Notes: generated by a model not told the origin, from the letters alone. Counted from the first letter of the stretch, positions 45,538 through 54,886 are shown. The stretch: 64,000 nucleotides of DNA from Rugamonas sp045984285 (GCF_045984285.3 NZ_JBJQIK030000004.1:500111-564110), one strand, 5' to 3'. A program made the numbers and translations.

Positions 45538-46689
45538 ATGAGCCAGCGCCGCATAGCCCATCTCGATATGGACGCCTTCTACGCATCGGTGGAGCTGCTG
45601 CGGTATCCGGAGCTGCGCGGAGTGCCGGTGGTGGTGGGCGGCGGTTCGCGCCACCAGCCCCGGCTGAAAGAGGATGGCACACACGAGTTCTCCCGTCTGC
45701 GGGATTATGTGGGCCGTGGCGTTCTCACCACAGCCAATTATGCGGCGCGCGCGCTCGGCGTCGGCTCCGCCATGGGCACCATGAAGGCGGCCAAACTGGC
45801 GCCGGACGCTATCCTTTTGCCAGTCAATTTCGACAGCTACCGCCATTACTCGCGCCTGTTCAAGGCGGCCGTGGCCGGCATCGCGCCAGCCATCGAGGAC
45901 CGCGGCATCGACGAAATCTACATCGACCTGACCGACGTGCCGGGCGAAACGCGCGAGCTGGCGCTGCGCATCAAGCAGGCCGTGTTCGATGCCACCGGCC
46001 TCACCTGTTCGATCGGCATTACGCCGAACAAGCTGCTGTCCAAGATCTGTTCCGACCTGGAAAAGCCGAACGGCCTCACCATCCTTGGCTACGAGGATGT
46101 GCCCGCGCGCATCTGGCCCCTGCCGGCGCGCAAGATCAACGGCATCGGCCCCAAGGCGGCGCAACGGCTGGCCGAGCTGGGCATCGAGACGGTGGGGCAG
46201 GTGGCGCAGGCCGATCCCCGGCTGCTGCAGGAACACTTCGGGCTCAACTTCGCGGAGTGGCTGCGGCGGGTGGCGCACGGCCGCGACGAGCGGGAAGTGT
46301 CCACGCGCTCCGATCCGAAGGGCATGAGCCGCGAAACCACCTTCGACCGCGACCTGCATCCGAAGCAGGACCGCAGCGAGCTGTCGGCCATCTTCACCCG
46401 CCTGTGCGAGAAAGTGGCGGCGGACATGGAGCGCAAGCGCTATGTCGGCTGCACGGTCGGCATCAAGCTGCGCTATGCCGACTTCCGCACCGTGACGCGC
46501 GACGTGACCCTGCCGCAGCCCACGGCGGACGCCGCCGCCATCCGGCGCGCGGCCGGCGAATGCCTGCGCCGGGTGCCGCTGGACCAGCGCCTGCGCCTGC
46601 TGGGCGTGCGCGTCAGCGCGCTGACGCCGGTCGACGACCTGCCGCCCGGCGCGCTGGCGCGGCAGGGCGAGTTGTTCGCAGATCAATAA
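45538..46689 (+). CDS. dinB: DNA polymerase IV (Y-family translesion polymerase)
   Basis: A 383-residue Y-family polymerase for translesion synthesis. The palm motifs are IAHLDMDAFYASVE at the start and GIDEIYIDLTDV near residue 120 (the DE of the second carboxylate site); the SIGITPNKLLSKICSDLEKP finger segment follows, then the helix-hairpin-helix LPARKINGIGPKAAQRL and the little-finger domain. There is no C-terminal beta-clamp motif that I could place with confidence beyond the GELFAD-type ending, which may serve. It has a LexA-like box just upstream. Confidence 0.95.
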   Translation: MSQRRIAHLDMDAFYASVELLRYPELRGVPVVVGGGSRHQPRLKEDGTHEFSRLRDYVGRGVLTTANYAARALGVGSAMGTMKAAKLAPDAILLPVNFDSYRHYSRLFKAAVAGIAPAIEDRGIDEIYIDLTDVPGETRELALRIKQAVFDATGLTCSIGITPNKLLSKICSDLEKPNGLTILGYEDVPARIWPLPARKINGIGPKAAQRLAELGIETVGQVAQADPRLLQEHFGLNFAEWLRRVAHGRDEREVSTRSDPKGMSRETTFDRDLHPKQDRSELSAIFTRLCEKVAADMERKRYVGCTVGIKLRYADFRTVTRDVTLPQPTADAAAIRRAAGECLRRVPLDQRLRLLGVRVSALTPVDDLPPGALARQGELFADQ

Positions 46690-46698
46690 GCCGCCATA

Positions 46699-47361
46699 AT
46701 GGTCTGGCGCTGCACGGATTGCAGCCCACCCAGGGAGTCTCACATCGACGAAGCACGTTTGCGTCCGCGCCATGCGTGGCTGGCGGCATTGCTGTTTTTG
46801 CACCTGCTGGTTTTGCTGGCGTGGCGTCCCGTGCTGCGCCAGGCGCCCCTTGCCGTACCGCGCGGCGAGCTGGCCTTCATCCTGCCGCCGAAACCGGCGC
46901 CTGCCACGCCGCTCCCGCCGCGCAGTCCGGCTGCGGCGCGCGCCACGCAGGAACCGCAGCGCCGCAGTGCGCCTGCCGCGATCACCGTGCCTCCCTTACC
47001 CGCCGCGTCACCCGCGCCGGCTGCCGTTCCCGATGCGTTCGCCACACCCGAAAAATCCCTCGGCGAGGTGGCGCGCGCTTCCGTGGGCGATGCGATGCAG
47101 GCCCTGCGCAAGGAGACGCCGCACGCTTTCCTGCGCAGCCAGCACTCCGGCTCCGCCATCGCGCGTGCGCTGGCCAGGGCCGGCGGCAGCGCCGGCGCGG
47201 CCGGGCTGGAAGAAATGGTTCTGCCGGATGGGCGGCGCATGACGCGCGTGCGCACAGGCGGCTCCAGCTATTGCGTGGTGATGGATGCGCCGGGCGGCTC
47301 CGGCGGGCGTGATGTTTTTCGCGACGGTGCGAAAGCCCGGACGGTGACTTGCCCCAACTGA
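46699..47361 (+). CDS. Proline-rich membrane-anchored protein of unknown function
   Basis: A protein of about 205-220 residues with one N-terminal membrane helix (HAWLAALLFLHLLVLLAWRPV), a long alanine- and proline-rich linker (about residues 60-115) and a small soluble C-terminal domain. That TonB/TolA-like layout suits a periplasm-spanning protein, but no known domain is recognised. Start uncertain: the first ATG (46699) has no ribosome site, whereas GGGAG at 46733-46737 sits six bases before an in-frame ATC (46744), and a TTG follows at 46759. It lies between dinB and rdgC. Confidence 0.65.
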   Translation: MVWRCTDCSPPRESHIDEARLRPRHAWLAALLFLHLLVLLAWRPVLRQAPLAVPRGELAFILPPKPAPATPLPPRSPAAARATQEPQRRSAPAAITVPPLPAASPAPAAVPDAFATPEKSLGEVARASVGDAMQALRKETPHAFLRSQHSGSAIARALARAGGSAGAAGLEEMVLPDGRRMTRVRTGGSSYCVVMDAPGGSGGRDVFRDGAKARTVTCPN

Positions 47362-47414
47362 GGCGTGTAAAATACCGTTCCCCTTTACAAGCTGAAACAA
47401 GGCAAGTACACCAT

Positions 47415-48311
47415 ATGTGGTTCAAGAATCTACAGATTTACCGTCTGCCCGCCCCTTGGGCGTTTACCCCGGAACAACTTGAAGAAGCCCTGCGCCCGCA
47501 TTCGTTTACGCCTGCCAGCAGCAATGAAATGATGCGCCAGGGATGGGATTCGCCGCGCGGCAACGGCTCGCTGGTGCACGTCGTCAACAAGCAGATGCTG
47601 ATCCTGCTCGGCACCGAGAAGAAACTGCTGCCCAACACCGTGGTCAACCAGGTTGCCAAGGCCCGCGCGGCCGAGCTGGAAGAACAGCAAGGTTTCGCGC
47701 CCGGCAAGAAGGCGATGAAGGAACTGAAGGAGCGCGTGCACGACGAACTGCTGCCGCGCGCCTTCACCATCCGCAGCAATGTGTGGACCTGGATCGACCC
47801 GGTCAACGGCTGGCTGGTGGTGGATGCCGCCAGCCCGGCCAAGGCCGACGAAGTGATCAAGCTGCTGCTGAAGGCGGTGGACCGCCTGCCGCTGGAAAGC
47901 CTGCGCGTGCAGCGCTCGCCGGTCGGCGTGATGACCGCCTGGCTGCAGGACGACGAGGCGCCGGCCGGCTTCACCGTCGACATGGACACGGAACTGCGCG
48001 CCACCGGCGAAAGCAAGGCGGCGGTGCGCTATGTGCGCCACACGCTGGAGCCGGAAGAAGTGCGCCGCCACATCGCGGCCGGCAAGCAGTGCACCCGCCT
48101 GGCCATGACCTGGGACAGCAAGATCTCCTTCGTGCTGACCGAGGCGCTTGCCATCAAGAGCGTGAAGCCGCTGGACGTGATGAAGGAAAACGAAGCCACC
48201 ACCCGCAACGACGAAGAGCGTTTCGATGGCGACTTCATGCTGATGACCGGCGAACTGAGCAAGCTGCTCAAGGATGTGGTCGAAGCACTGGGCGGCGAAG
48301 CTACCGCCTGA
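47415..48311 (+). CDS. rdgC: Recombination-associated protein RdgC
   Basis: RdgC is a ring-shaped DNA-binding protein that limits RecA action. The 298-residue product has the family signature MWFKNLQIYRLPAPW at the N-terminus, PLESLRVQRSPVGVMTAWLQDDEAP in the centre, and ELRATGESKAAVRYVRHTLEPEE. The length fits RdgC (about 300). ATG 47415 is chosen; the longer frame upstream encodes no RdgC-like residues. A strong terminator follows. Confidence 0.95.
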   Translation: MWFKNLQIYRLPAPWAFTPEQLEEALRPHSFTPASSNEMMRQGWDSPRGNGSLVHVVNKQMLILLGTEKKLLPNTVVNQVAKARAAELEEQQGFAPGKKAMKELKERVHDELLPRAFTIRSNVWTWIDPVNGWLVVDAASPAKADEVIKLLLKAVDRLPLESLRVQRSPVGVMTAWLQDDEAPAGFTVDMDTELRATGESKAAVRYVRHTLEPEEVRRHIAAGKQCTRLAMTWDSKISFVLTEALAIKSVKPLDVMKENEATTRNDEERFDGDFMLMTGELSKLLKDVVEALGGEATA

Positions 48312-48313
48312 TG

Positions 48314-48341
48314 AAAAAGCGGCGTATGCCGCTTTTTTTTT
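48314..48341 (+). terminator. Rho-independent terminator after rdgC
   Basis: AGCGGC-GTAT-GCCGCT stem (48318-48333) with A-run before and eight Ts after. It reaches the stop codon of the leftward asparaginase-like gene and may serve both. Confidence 0.85.
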
Positions 48342-48825
48342 ATAGCGGCTGGAACACGCCGGCTGCCTTGTTCTTCTGAACGTTGTCCCACGCGAAAATC
48401 TGGCCGTTCATGGCGACAAAGACGCCGGGCGGCAAGGTTTGCGCCGCGGCACAGGCGAAGCCGAGGTTGAACAGGGCGTCGGAGTTCGCGATTTCATAGG
48501 GGATCATCGCGCCGGTCAGCACCACGGTCTTGCCCAGCGCGACGGGGCCGAGCACGGCGGCCGTTTCCTTCATCGTATCGGTGCCGTGCACGATCACGAT
48601 GGCCTTCTCGGCGGAGGCCTGGCAGCTGGCCAGCACGCGGGCGCGGTCGGCGTCCACCATATCGAGGGAATCGAGCAGCGGAAGTTGCTCCAGCGCTACG
48701 CCTGCCGTGATGCGGGCGCGCGCGATCGCTTCCGGAAGGTGGCTGTCGGCAAAGCCCAGCGTGCCGTTCAGTTCGTTGTAATGCTTGTCGAAAGTGCCGC
48801 CGGTGGCGATGATGCGCAAAGTCAT
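48340..48825 (-). CDS. Half-length asparaginase-domain protein
   Basis: A 161-residue protein matching only the N-terminal domain of type I/II asparaginases. Both active-site blocks of that domain are present: IATGGTFDK (threonine nucleophile region) and IVHGTDTMKETA (the Thr-Asp-Lys region), followed by KTVVLTGAMIPYEI. The C-terminal domain that closes the tetramer in normal 330-residue enzymes is missing entirely. Short stand-alone versions occur in other proteobacteria, so this is probably a real family rather than a truncation. Activity is uncertain. Confidence 0.82.
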   Translation of the reverse strand: MTLRIIATGGTFDKHYNELNGTLGFADSHLPEAIARARITAGVALEQLPLLDSLDMVDADRARVLASCQASAEKAIVIVHGTDTMKETAAVLGPVALGKTVVLTGAMIPYEIANSDALFNLGFACAAAQTLPPGVFVAMNGQIFAWDNVQKNKAAGVFQPL

Positions 48826-48954
48826 GGTCAGGTCATCAAGGAATTGCAGAATGGCGCATGATAGCGTGAAGCTGCCCGCTTGAAAAATCTTTGTGCGCGC
48901 TCATCTGGCAAGCATGCCGAACCTTGAGTACACTGGTTTCTTTGCCCGTCCGAT

Positions 48955-49707
48955 ATGAAAGCCCTCGCCCCCGGAACCGTTATTTTTCATCGCCACCGCG
49001 GCTATGGCGTGATTACGGCCGTCAATTTGCTGACGGGCTGGATTGCGGCGCGCTTCGGTTCCGAGCAGCGCACGCTGGACCTGAATCTGTCCACGGACGA
49101 AGTGCAGTTTGCGGACGGCGAGGCCATCCTGTTCCGCCGTGCGCCGCCGGACCGCATGCCGCACGCGCGGCTGATGGCGATGGTGCGCGCGCTGCACCAG
49201 GCCGGCTACCAGAAACTGTACCTGTACTCCTGGCCCAAGCCCTCGGGCCTGCACTGGCGCTGGCACCTGTTCACCGGGCCGCGCGACTGGATGCAGCGTG
49301 CGTGGCGCGAAGGCTGGTACGGCTCCGGCGCCGACTATAACGTGAACCCGGTGATGGGCTGGGGCGACAATCCCGGCGCCACCACCGACGAGCTGATCCA
49401 CGCGCTGGCGAAATTCGACCCGCAAGGCTTGGCGCAGGCGCTGGGCAAGGACGAGGACCACACGGCCTGGTTCGCGGCCGCCTGCGAGGCCCTGCTGCCC
49501 GGTTATATGTACAGCCTGGACATGCCGCGCACGCCGGGCGCCCCGCTGGCGGCGATGCCGCCGGTGCCCGTCATCCCGGTACGCGCCACCCTTCCCGCCT
49601 ACGACGGCCCGGACCTCCCCTGGCCCCCCGGCTGGGCCGGCCTCTGGACGCAATCCCACGTCCTCCCGCTGCCGCGCCCCAACCTGACCGGCATCCCCGA
49701 AACCTGA
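48955..49707 (+). CDS. Conserved hypothetical protein
   Basis: A 250-residue soluble protein that I do not recognise. The first 60 residues (PGTVIFHRHRGYGVITAVNLLTGWIAARFGSEQRTLDLN) look like a small beta-barrel of CarD/Tudor or SH3 type, as in RNA polymerase- or ribosome-binding proteins. The middle is rich in aromatic residues (YLYSWPKPSGLHWRWHLF, GLHWRWHLFTGPRDWMQRAW), and the last 50 are proline-rich. No signal peptide. It converges on the hydroxyacid dehydrogenase gene, with a long palindrome between. Confidence 0.6.
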   Translation: MKALAPGTVIFHRHRGYGVITAVNLLTGWIAARFGSEQRTLDLNLSTDEVQFADGEAILFRRAPPDRMPHARLMAMVRALHQAGYQKLYLYSWPKPSGLHWRWHLFTGPRDWMQRAWREGWYGSGADYNVNPVMGWGDNPGATTDELIHALAKFDPQGLAQALGKDEDHTAWFAAACEALLPGYMYSLDMPRTPGAPLAAMPPVPVIPVRATLPAYDGPDLPWPPGWAGLWTQSHVLPLPRPNLTGIPET

Positions 49708-49720
49708 CACAGCCCAGTCC

Positions 49721-49793
49721 GCAACATGACACCGTGGGGTCAGGCACCCTTGTCAAATGACAGGCGGTGCCTGACCCCACGGTGTCATGTTGC
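49721..49793. repeat. Long REP-like palindrome between convergent genes
   Basis: Two perfectly complementary 28-base arms (49721-49748 and 49766-49793), built on a GTGGGGTCAGGCACC core, with a 17-base centre that carries a further TGTCA-AA-TGACA hairpin. It fills almost the whole space between two convergent stops and could work as a bidirectional terminator. The TGGGGTCAGGCACC / GGTGCCTGACCCCA type is another common RAYT-like repeat. Confidence 0.85.
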
Positions 49794-49797
49794 GGGC

Positions 49798-50793
49798 TCA
49801 GCGGGTGTGCTGGACGTAGGCGGGGTTGAGGATGGTGGTGCAGGCGCCGTTGCTGAAGTCGACCAGGTTCTGCAGGGCGTACTGGAAGTAGAGCTCGTAG
49901 CTGTCTTTTTCCACGTAGCCGAGGTGGGGCGTGGCCAGTACCTGGGGCATGCGCAGCAGGGGGGAGTTTTCTGCCAGCGGTTCGCTGGGGAAGACGTCCA
50001 GCGCTGCGGCGCCCGGCCGGCCGGCTGCCAGCGCCGCTTCCAGCGCGCCCTCGGCCACCAGCTCGGCGCGGCTGGTGTTGACGAACAGCGCGCCCGGCTT
50101 CATGCGCGCCAGGTCGTCCGCCGTCACGATGCCGCGCGTGCTGTCGGCCAGGCGCAGGTGCAGGGTCAGCACGTCGGCCTCCTCAAACAGGGCGGCGCGC
50201 GAGGCCGCGGCCGTGTGGCCGTCGGCCACCGCGGCGGCGCGGCTGTTCTCGCTGCCCCAGACCAGTACCTTCATGCCGAAGGCTGTCGCATAGCCCGCAA
50301 TCAGCTTGCCGATCTTGCCGTAGCCCCAGATCGCCAGCGTGCGTCCGCTGAGCACCGTGCCCAGGGTGTTGAACTGCGCTTCGGTCGATACCGTCTGCCA
50401 CAGGCCGCGCTTCAGGTTGCCGGCGTACGGCACCAGCTTGCGCTGCGCCGCCATGATCAGGGCCCAAGTCAGCTCCGCCGGCGCCGTCGGCGAACCGATC
50501 CCTTCGGCGATTGCAATACCGAGCTCGGTTGCCGCCGCCACGTCGATATGCCCGCTGACCTTGCCCGTCTGCGAGATCAGCTTCAGGTTCGGCAGTTTCG
50601 ACAGCAGGGCGCGGTTGAAGGCGGTGCGCTCCCGGATCAGCACCAGGGCATCGAAAGGCTGCAGCCGGGCCGCCAGCTGCCCCATGCCGCGAATGGTGTT
50701 CGTGAATACTTTGACCTCATGGCCGTCCAATCGTGCGAAGCAGTCGAGCTGGCGCACCGCGTCCTGGTAGTCGTCGAGAATGGCAATTTTCAT
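49798..50793 (-). CDS. D-2-hydroxyacid dehydrogenase family protein
   Basis: A 331-residue NAD-dependent dehydrogenase of the D-2-hydroxyacid family. The Rossmann motif is GYGKIGKLIAGYA (about residue 158), the catalytic arginine lies in NTSRAELV, the glutamate in the FPSEPL region, and the histidine in ATPHLGYV. It is closest in pattern to phosphoglycerate or 2-hydroxyacid dehydrogenases without the C-terminal ACT domain. The exact substrate cannot be read. It is divergent from pckG, with a 356-base gap. Confidence 0.88.
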   Translation of the reverse strand: MKIAILDDYQDAVRQLDCFARLDGHEVKVFTNTIRGMGQLAARLQPFDALVLIRERTAFNRALLSKLPNLKLISQTGKVSGHIDVAAATELGIAIAEGIGSPTAPAELTWALIMAAQRKLVPYAGNLKRGLWQTVSTEAQFNTLGTVLSGRTLAIWGYGKIGKLIAGYATAFGMKVLVWGSENSRAAAVADGHTAAASRAALFEEADVLTLHLRLADSTRGIVTADDLARMKPGALFVNTSRAELVAEGALEAALAAGRPGAAALDVFPSEPLAENSPLLRMPQVLATPHLGYVEKDSYELYFQYALQNLVDFSNGACTTILNPAYVQHTR

Positions 50794-51149
50794 GGGAGTT
50801 AGCAGAAGTTTTGATCGGATTGGTAGGGAAATAACAGGATCGGAAATATCTCGAATAGCCTACTACATTGCTCAACCATTTTTCCTACATTTTTGTCTGA
50901 ATCGGGGGTGTCGGGGTGTACAATCGGCCACATTCAGGGGCGTAAAACCGTTGAGTTTGCGGCCCGCAGACGTTCCATCTCCCGCCTATGGTGCCGCAGG
51001 GAGCGCGCCGTCGAGTAATCCGGCGCATCGACAGAACCGCCGTATCCGCCGAAGCATTTTGAATGCCTTTCCGAGCGCAAGCCAAAAGCTGACGACGATC
51101 CTGCCGTGCCGGGACAAGACAAGAATTCTTTATTGGCATTGGAGGTACT
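50794..51149. other. Intergenic region between the dehydrogenase and pckG
   Basis: No gene is supported. It holds the divergent promoters for both neighbours: a -10-like TACAAT at 50919-50924 points toward pckG, but no good -35 is seen at the right distance. The pckG ribosome site GGAGGT is at 51141-51146. No hairpin or riboswitch fold stands out. Confidence 0.5.
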
Positions 51150-53003
51150 ATGAATCAGCCCGTTATGGGAGGCGTTGCAACAATGAACGCGCCAGCTTAC
51201 ATCAAACAGCAAAAGCTGATCAATTGGGTGGCCGAGGTGGCCGCCCTCACCAAACCGGACCGCATCTACTGGTGCGACGGCTCGCAGGAAGAATACGACC
51301 GCCTGTGCGCTGAAATGGTTGCCGCCGGCACCATGAAAAAACTGAACGAGGAGAAGCGCCCGAATTCCTACCTGGCCTGCTCCGATCCTTCCGACGTGGC
51401 CCGTGTCGAAGACCGCACCTTCATCTGCTCGGCCACCAAGGAGCAGGCCGGCCCCACCAACAACTGGACCGACCCCGCCGAAATGCGCGGCACCCTGAAC
51501 GGCCTGTTCGATGGCTGCATGGTGGGCCGCACCATGTATGTGGTGCCGTTCTCGATGGGCCCGCTGGGTTCGCCGATCGCCCATATCGGGGTGGAACTGT
51601 CGGACTCGCCGTATGTGGCCGTCAATATGCGCATCATGACCCGCATGGGCAAGGCCGTGTACGAGGTGCTGGGCACGGACGGCGACTTCGTCCCTTGCGT
51701 GCATTCCGTCGGCGCGCCGCTGAAGGCGGGCCAGAAGGACGTGGCCTGGCCATGCAACCCCACCAAGTACATCGTGCATTTCCCGGAAACGCGCGAGATC
51801 TGGTCCTACGGTTCCGGCTACGGCGGCAATGCGCTGCTGGGCAAGAAATGCTTCGCGCTGCGCATCGCCTCGAATATGGGCCACCAGGATGCAAAGGACG
51901 GCAATCCGGGCTGGCTGGCCGAGCACATGCTGATCCTCGGCGTGGAATCGCCGGAAGGCCAGAAGCACTATGTGGCGGCCGCCTTCCCTTCGGCCTGCGG
52001 CAAGACCAACTTCGCCATGCTGATTCCGCCAGCCTCCTTCAAGGGCTGGAAAATCACCACCATCGGCGACGATATCGCCTGGATCAAGCCGGGCAAGGAC
52101 GGCCGCCTGTACGCCATCAATCCGGAAGCTGGCTACTTCGGCGTGGCGCCGGGCACCAACGACAAGACCAATTCCAACTGCATGGCCTCGCTGCGCGCGA
52201 ACACCATCTTCACCAACGTGGCCCTGACCGACGACGGCGATGTGTGGTGGGAAGGCATGAGCAAGGAAGCGCCGGCGCACCTGATCGACTGGCAGGGCAA
52301 GGACTGGACGCCGGCCTCCGGCACCAAGGCGGCGCACCCGAACGCCCGTTTCACCGTGGCCGCCACCCAGAACCCGGTGATCGACCCGGCCTGGGACGAT
52401 CCGGCCGGCGTTCCGATCTCGGCCTTTATCTTCGGCGGCCGCCGTTCCACCACCGTGCCGCTGGTGACTGAAGCGCGCGACTGGATCGAAGGCGTGTACA
52501 TGGCGGCAACCATGGGTTCGGAAACCACCGCCGCCGCCGCCGGCCAGATGGGCGTGGTGCGCCGCGATCCGTTCGCGATGCTGCCTTTCATCGGCTACAA
52601 CATGAGCGACTACTTCCAGCACTGGCTCAACCTGGGCAAGTCGCTGGGTGCGCAGGCGCCGAAGATCTTCTGCGTCAACTGGTTCCGCACCGACGAGCAC
52701 GGCCACTTCGTGTGGCCCGGCTTCGGCGACAATATGCGCGTGCTGAAGTGGATGCTGGAACGTATCGAAGGACAGGCCGGCGGCATCGAAACCATGTTCG
52801 GCACCACGCCCCGCTATGGCGACCTGCACTGGGACGGCATTCCGTTCTCGCCGGAGGAGTTTGAAACCATCACCTCCATCGACAAGGATGCCTGGCGCGA
52901 GGAACTGAAGCTGCACGCCGAGCTCTTCGACAAGCTGGCCTATCACCTGCCGAAAGAACTAGTCGATAACAAGGCGAAGCTGGAAAAACGCCTGTCGGCC
53001 TGA
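51150..53003 (+). CDS. pckG: Phosphoenolpyruvate carboxykinase (GTP)
   Basis: The gluconeogenic enzyme that turns oxaloacetate and GTP into PEP. The 617-residue product is the GTP-type enzyme: the kinase-1a loop reads FPSACGKTNFAML with the catalytic cysteine, TIGDDIAWIK supplies the metal-binding aspartate, and NWFRTDEHGHFVWPGFGDN is the guanine-pocket block. ATG 51150 follows GGAGGT at 4 bases. A clear terminator follows the stop. Confidence 0.97.
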   Translation: MNQPVMGGVATMNAPAYIKQQKLINWVAEVAALTKPDRIYWCDGSQEEYDRLCAEMVAAGTMKKLNEEKRPNSYLACSDPSDVARVEDRTFICSATKEQAGPTNNWTDPAEMRGTLNGLFDGCMVGRTMYVVPFSMGPLGSPIAHIGVELSDSPYVAVNMRIMTRMGKAVYEVLGTDGDFVPCVHSVGAPLKAGQKDVAWPCNPTKYIVHFPETREIWSYGSGYGGNALLGKKCFALRIASNMGHQDAKDGNPGWLAEHMLILGVESPEGQKHYVAAAFPSACGKTNFAMLIPPASFKGWKITTIGDDIAWIKPGKDGRLYAINPEAGYFGVAPGTNDKTNSNCMASLRANTIFTNVALTDDGDVWWEGMSKEAPAHLIDWQGKDWTPASGTKAAHPNARFTVAATQNPVIDPAWDDPAGVPISAFIFGGRRSTTVPLVTEARDWIEGVYMAATMGSETTAAAAGQMGVVRRDPFAMLPFIGYNMSDYFQHWLNLGKSLGAQAPKIFCVNWFRTDEHGHFVWPGFGDNMRVLKWMLERIEGQAGGIETMFGTTPRYGDLHWDGIPFSPEEFETITSIDKDAWREELKLHAELFDKLAYHLPKELVDNKAKLEKRLSA

Positions 53004-53020
53004 CCTTCGCCCGCGCCCCC

Positions 53021-53049
53021 AAAAGCCCAGCTGTGCTGGGCTTTTTTTA
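53021..53049 (+). terminator. Rho-independent terminator after pckG
   Basis: AGCCCAG-CTGTG-CTGGGCT stem (53024-53042) preceded by As and followed by a T-run. Confidence 0.85.
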
Positions 53050-53092
53050 CGCCTGGCCTCCCGGCAAGGGAAGCGTGTCGGCCAAAAATTCC

Positions 53093-53108
53093 TTAGAATC
53101 GATTCTAA
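53093..53108. promoter_or_regulatory. 16-bp palindrome upstream of the chemoreceptor gene
   Basis: TTAGAATCGATTCTAA is a perfect palindrome in an AT-rich stretch about 110 bases before the chemoreceptor start. It looks like an operator for a dimeric regulator; the binding protein is not known. Confidence 0.4.
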
Positions 53109-53216
53109 AAATTGGATTAATTAATTAAATCGTGAAAATCGCGTAAATTTGTGATTATTTGAGATATCATTTCCACCAGGAACTAAGTAATGAATAACCA
53201 CATCGGGGGAAGGTAT

Positions 53217-54844
53217 ATGTTTAGCCAGTTCAAGGTCGGCACGCGGCTGATCGCGGCATTTCTTATCGTGTCCTTGCTGGGCGCCATGGTCGGCGTCATC
53301 GGCATCCGCAATATGGGCATCATCAACGACAAGGCCACCATTCTGTACAAACGCGAGCTGATGGCATTTCCTACATCAAGCAAGCCAACATCAACCTGGT
53401 GTATATCGGCCGCGCCATGAGCTACCTGCTGCTGGCGTCCGCGCCGGAAGAGCGCGCCCGCTTCAATGAACGGGTGACGAAGGCGATGCAAGAGATGCAC
53501 CGCAACGCGGACCTGGCCCGCCCCCTCTTCATCTCCGAGCAGGGCAAGGCCCTGTTTGCCAAATTCGACGCCGAGCTGAAGGCCTATGACGCTCTGGTGC
53601 CTGACATGCTCAAGCGCATTGAAGCCGAGGCCCTGCAGGATGAGAGCGCGACGGTGAAATACTTCTTCACTACCTTCCGCCAGCAAGCCAATAGCGTGGA
53701 CAACATGATCACCGAGCTGAGCCGTTTGAAGGAACAGAACGCCAAGGCGGCGGACGATGAAACCAACGAGCTCTATGCGCGCAGCCGCAACTTCATGGTC
53801 CTGCTGGTGCTGGGCGCGCTGGGCCTCGGCGTCGGCCTGGGCCTGGCGGCGGCGCGCTCGATCACGCGTCCGCTGGAACAGGCGGTGGCGCTGGCCAGCA
53901 AGGTGGCGGAAGGGGACCTCAGCAGCGACATCAGCGTGCAGTCGAAAGACGAGATCGGCCAGCTGCTGCAGGCCCTGGCGCACATGAATACCAGCCTGTC
54001 GCGCATCGTGAGCGATGTGCGTGCGGGAACCCAAACCATTGCCACCGCATCCAGCCAGATCGCCTCGGGCAGCCAGGACCTGTCATCGCGCACCGAAGAG
54101 CAGGCGAGCTCGCTGGAAGAGACCGCGTCGTCGATGGAAGAACTGACGTCGACCGTCAAGCAGAACGCCGACAATGCGCGCCAGGCCCGCCAGTTGGCGG
54201 AGTCCGCATCGGAAGTGGCGCAGAAGGGCGGCAGCGTGGTGGCCGAGGTGGTCAGTACGATGGAAGCCATCAGCGGCTCTTCGGCCAAGATCGTGGACAT
54301 CATCGGCGTCATCGACGGCATTGCCTTCCAGACCAATATTCTTGCGCTGAACGCCGCGGTGGAAGCGGCCCGTGCCGGTGAACAGGGCCGCGGCTTTGCC
54401 GTCGTGGCCAGCGAAGTGCGCAACCTGGCGCAGCGTTCGGCAGCGGCGGCCAAGGAAATCAAGGTGCTGATCGACGGTTCTGTCCACGAAGTGGAAACGG
54501 GCAGCCGCCTGGTGGGCACGGCCGGCACCACCATGGGTGAAATCGTGGCGAGCATCCAGCGCGTCACCGATATCATGGCCGAGATCAGTTCCGCCAGCCA
54601 GGAGCAGACCGTGGGCATCGAGCAGATCAATGAAGCGGTGGTGCAGATGGACCAGGTAACCCAGCAGAATGCCGCCCTGGTGGAACCGGCCTCGGCCGCC
54701 TCGGAGTCGATGCAGGAAGAAGCGGCCAAGCTGGAAGGCCTGGTGGCCGCCTTCCGCCTGGCGGCGGATCCGCAGTCCGCGGCCGGCAGCCGCGGGACGG
54801 GCCGCCTGCAGCACGCCGCGCCGCGGCGTATGCGCCTGGCCTGA
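53217..54844 (+). pseudogene. Methyl-accepting chemotaxis protein interrupted by a -1 frameshift
   Basis: The gene reads MFSQFKVGTRLIAAFLIVSLLG from ATG 53217, but a G is missing at about 53361-53364 (ATGG where GATGGGCATT would keep frame). The rest continues in the next frame as GISYIKQANINLVYIGRAM and runs to 54844, with a periplasmic four-helix domain, second membrane helix (about 53797-53860), HAMP, and the signalling tip GRGFAVVASEVRNLAQRSA. Either a recent inactivation, a sequencing error, or programmed slippage. It lacks the DWEEF tail found in the other receptor. Confidence 0.88.
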
Positions 54845-54851
54845 CGCAGCC

Positions 54852-54878
54852 AGCCGCCGGCGTGTCGGCGGTTTTTTC
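54852..54878 (+). terminator. Rho-independent terminator after the chemoreceptor
   Basis: CCGCCG-GCGTGT-CGGCGG stem (54854-54871) followed by six Ts. Confidence 0.8.
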
Positions 54879-54886
54879 TGGCATTT

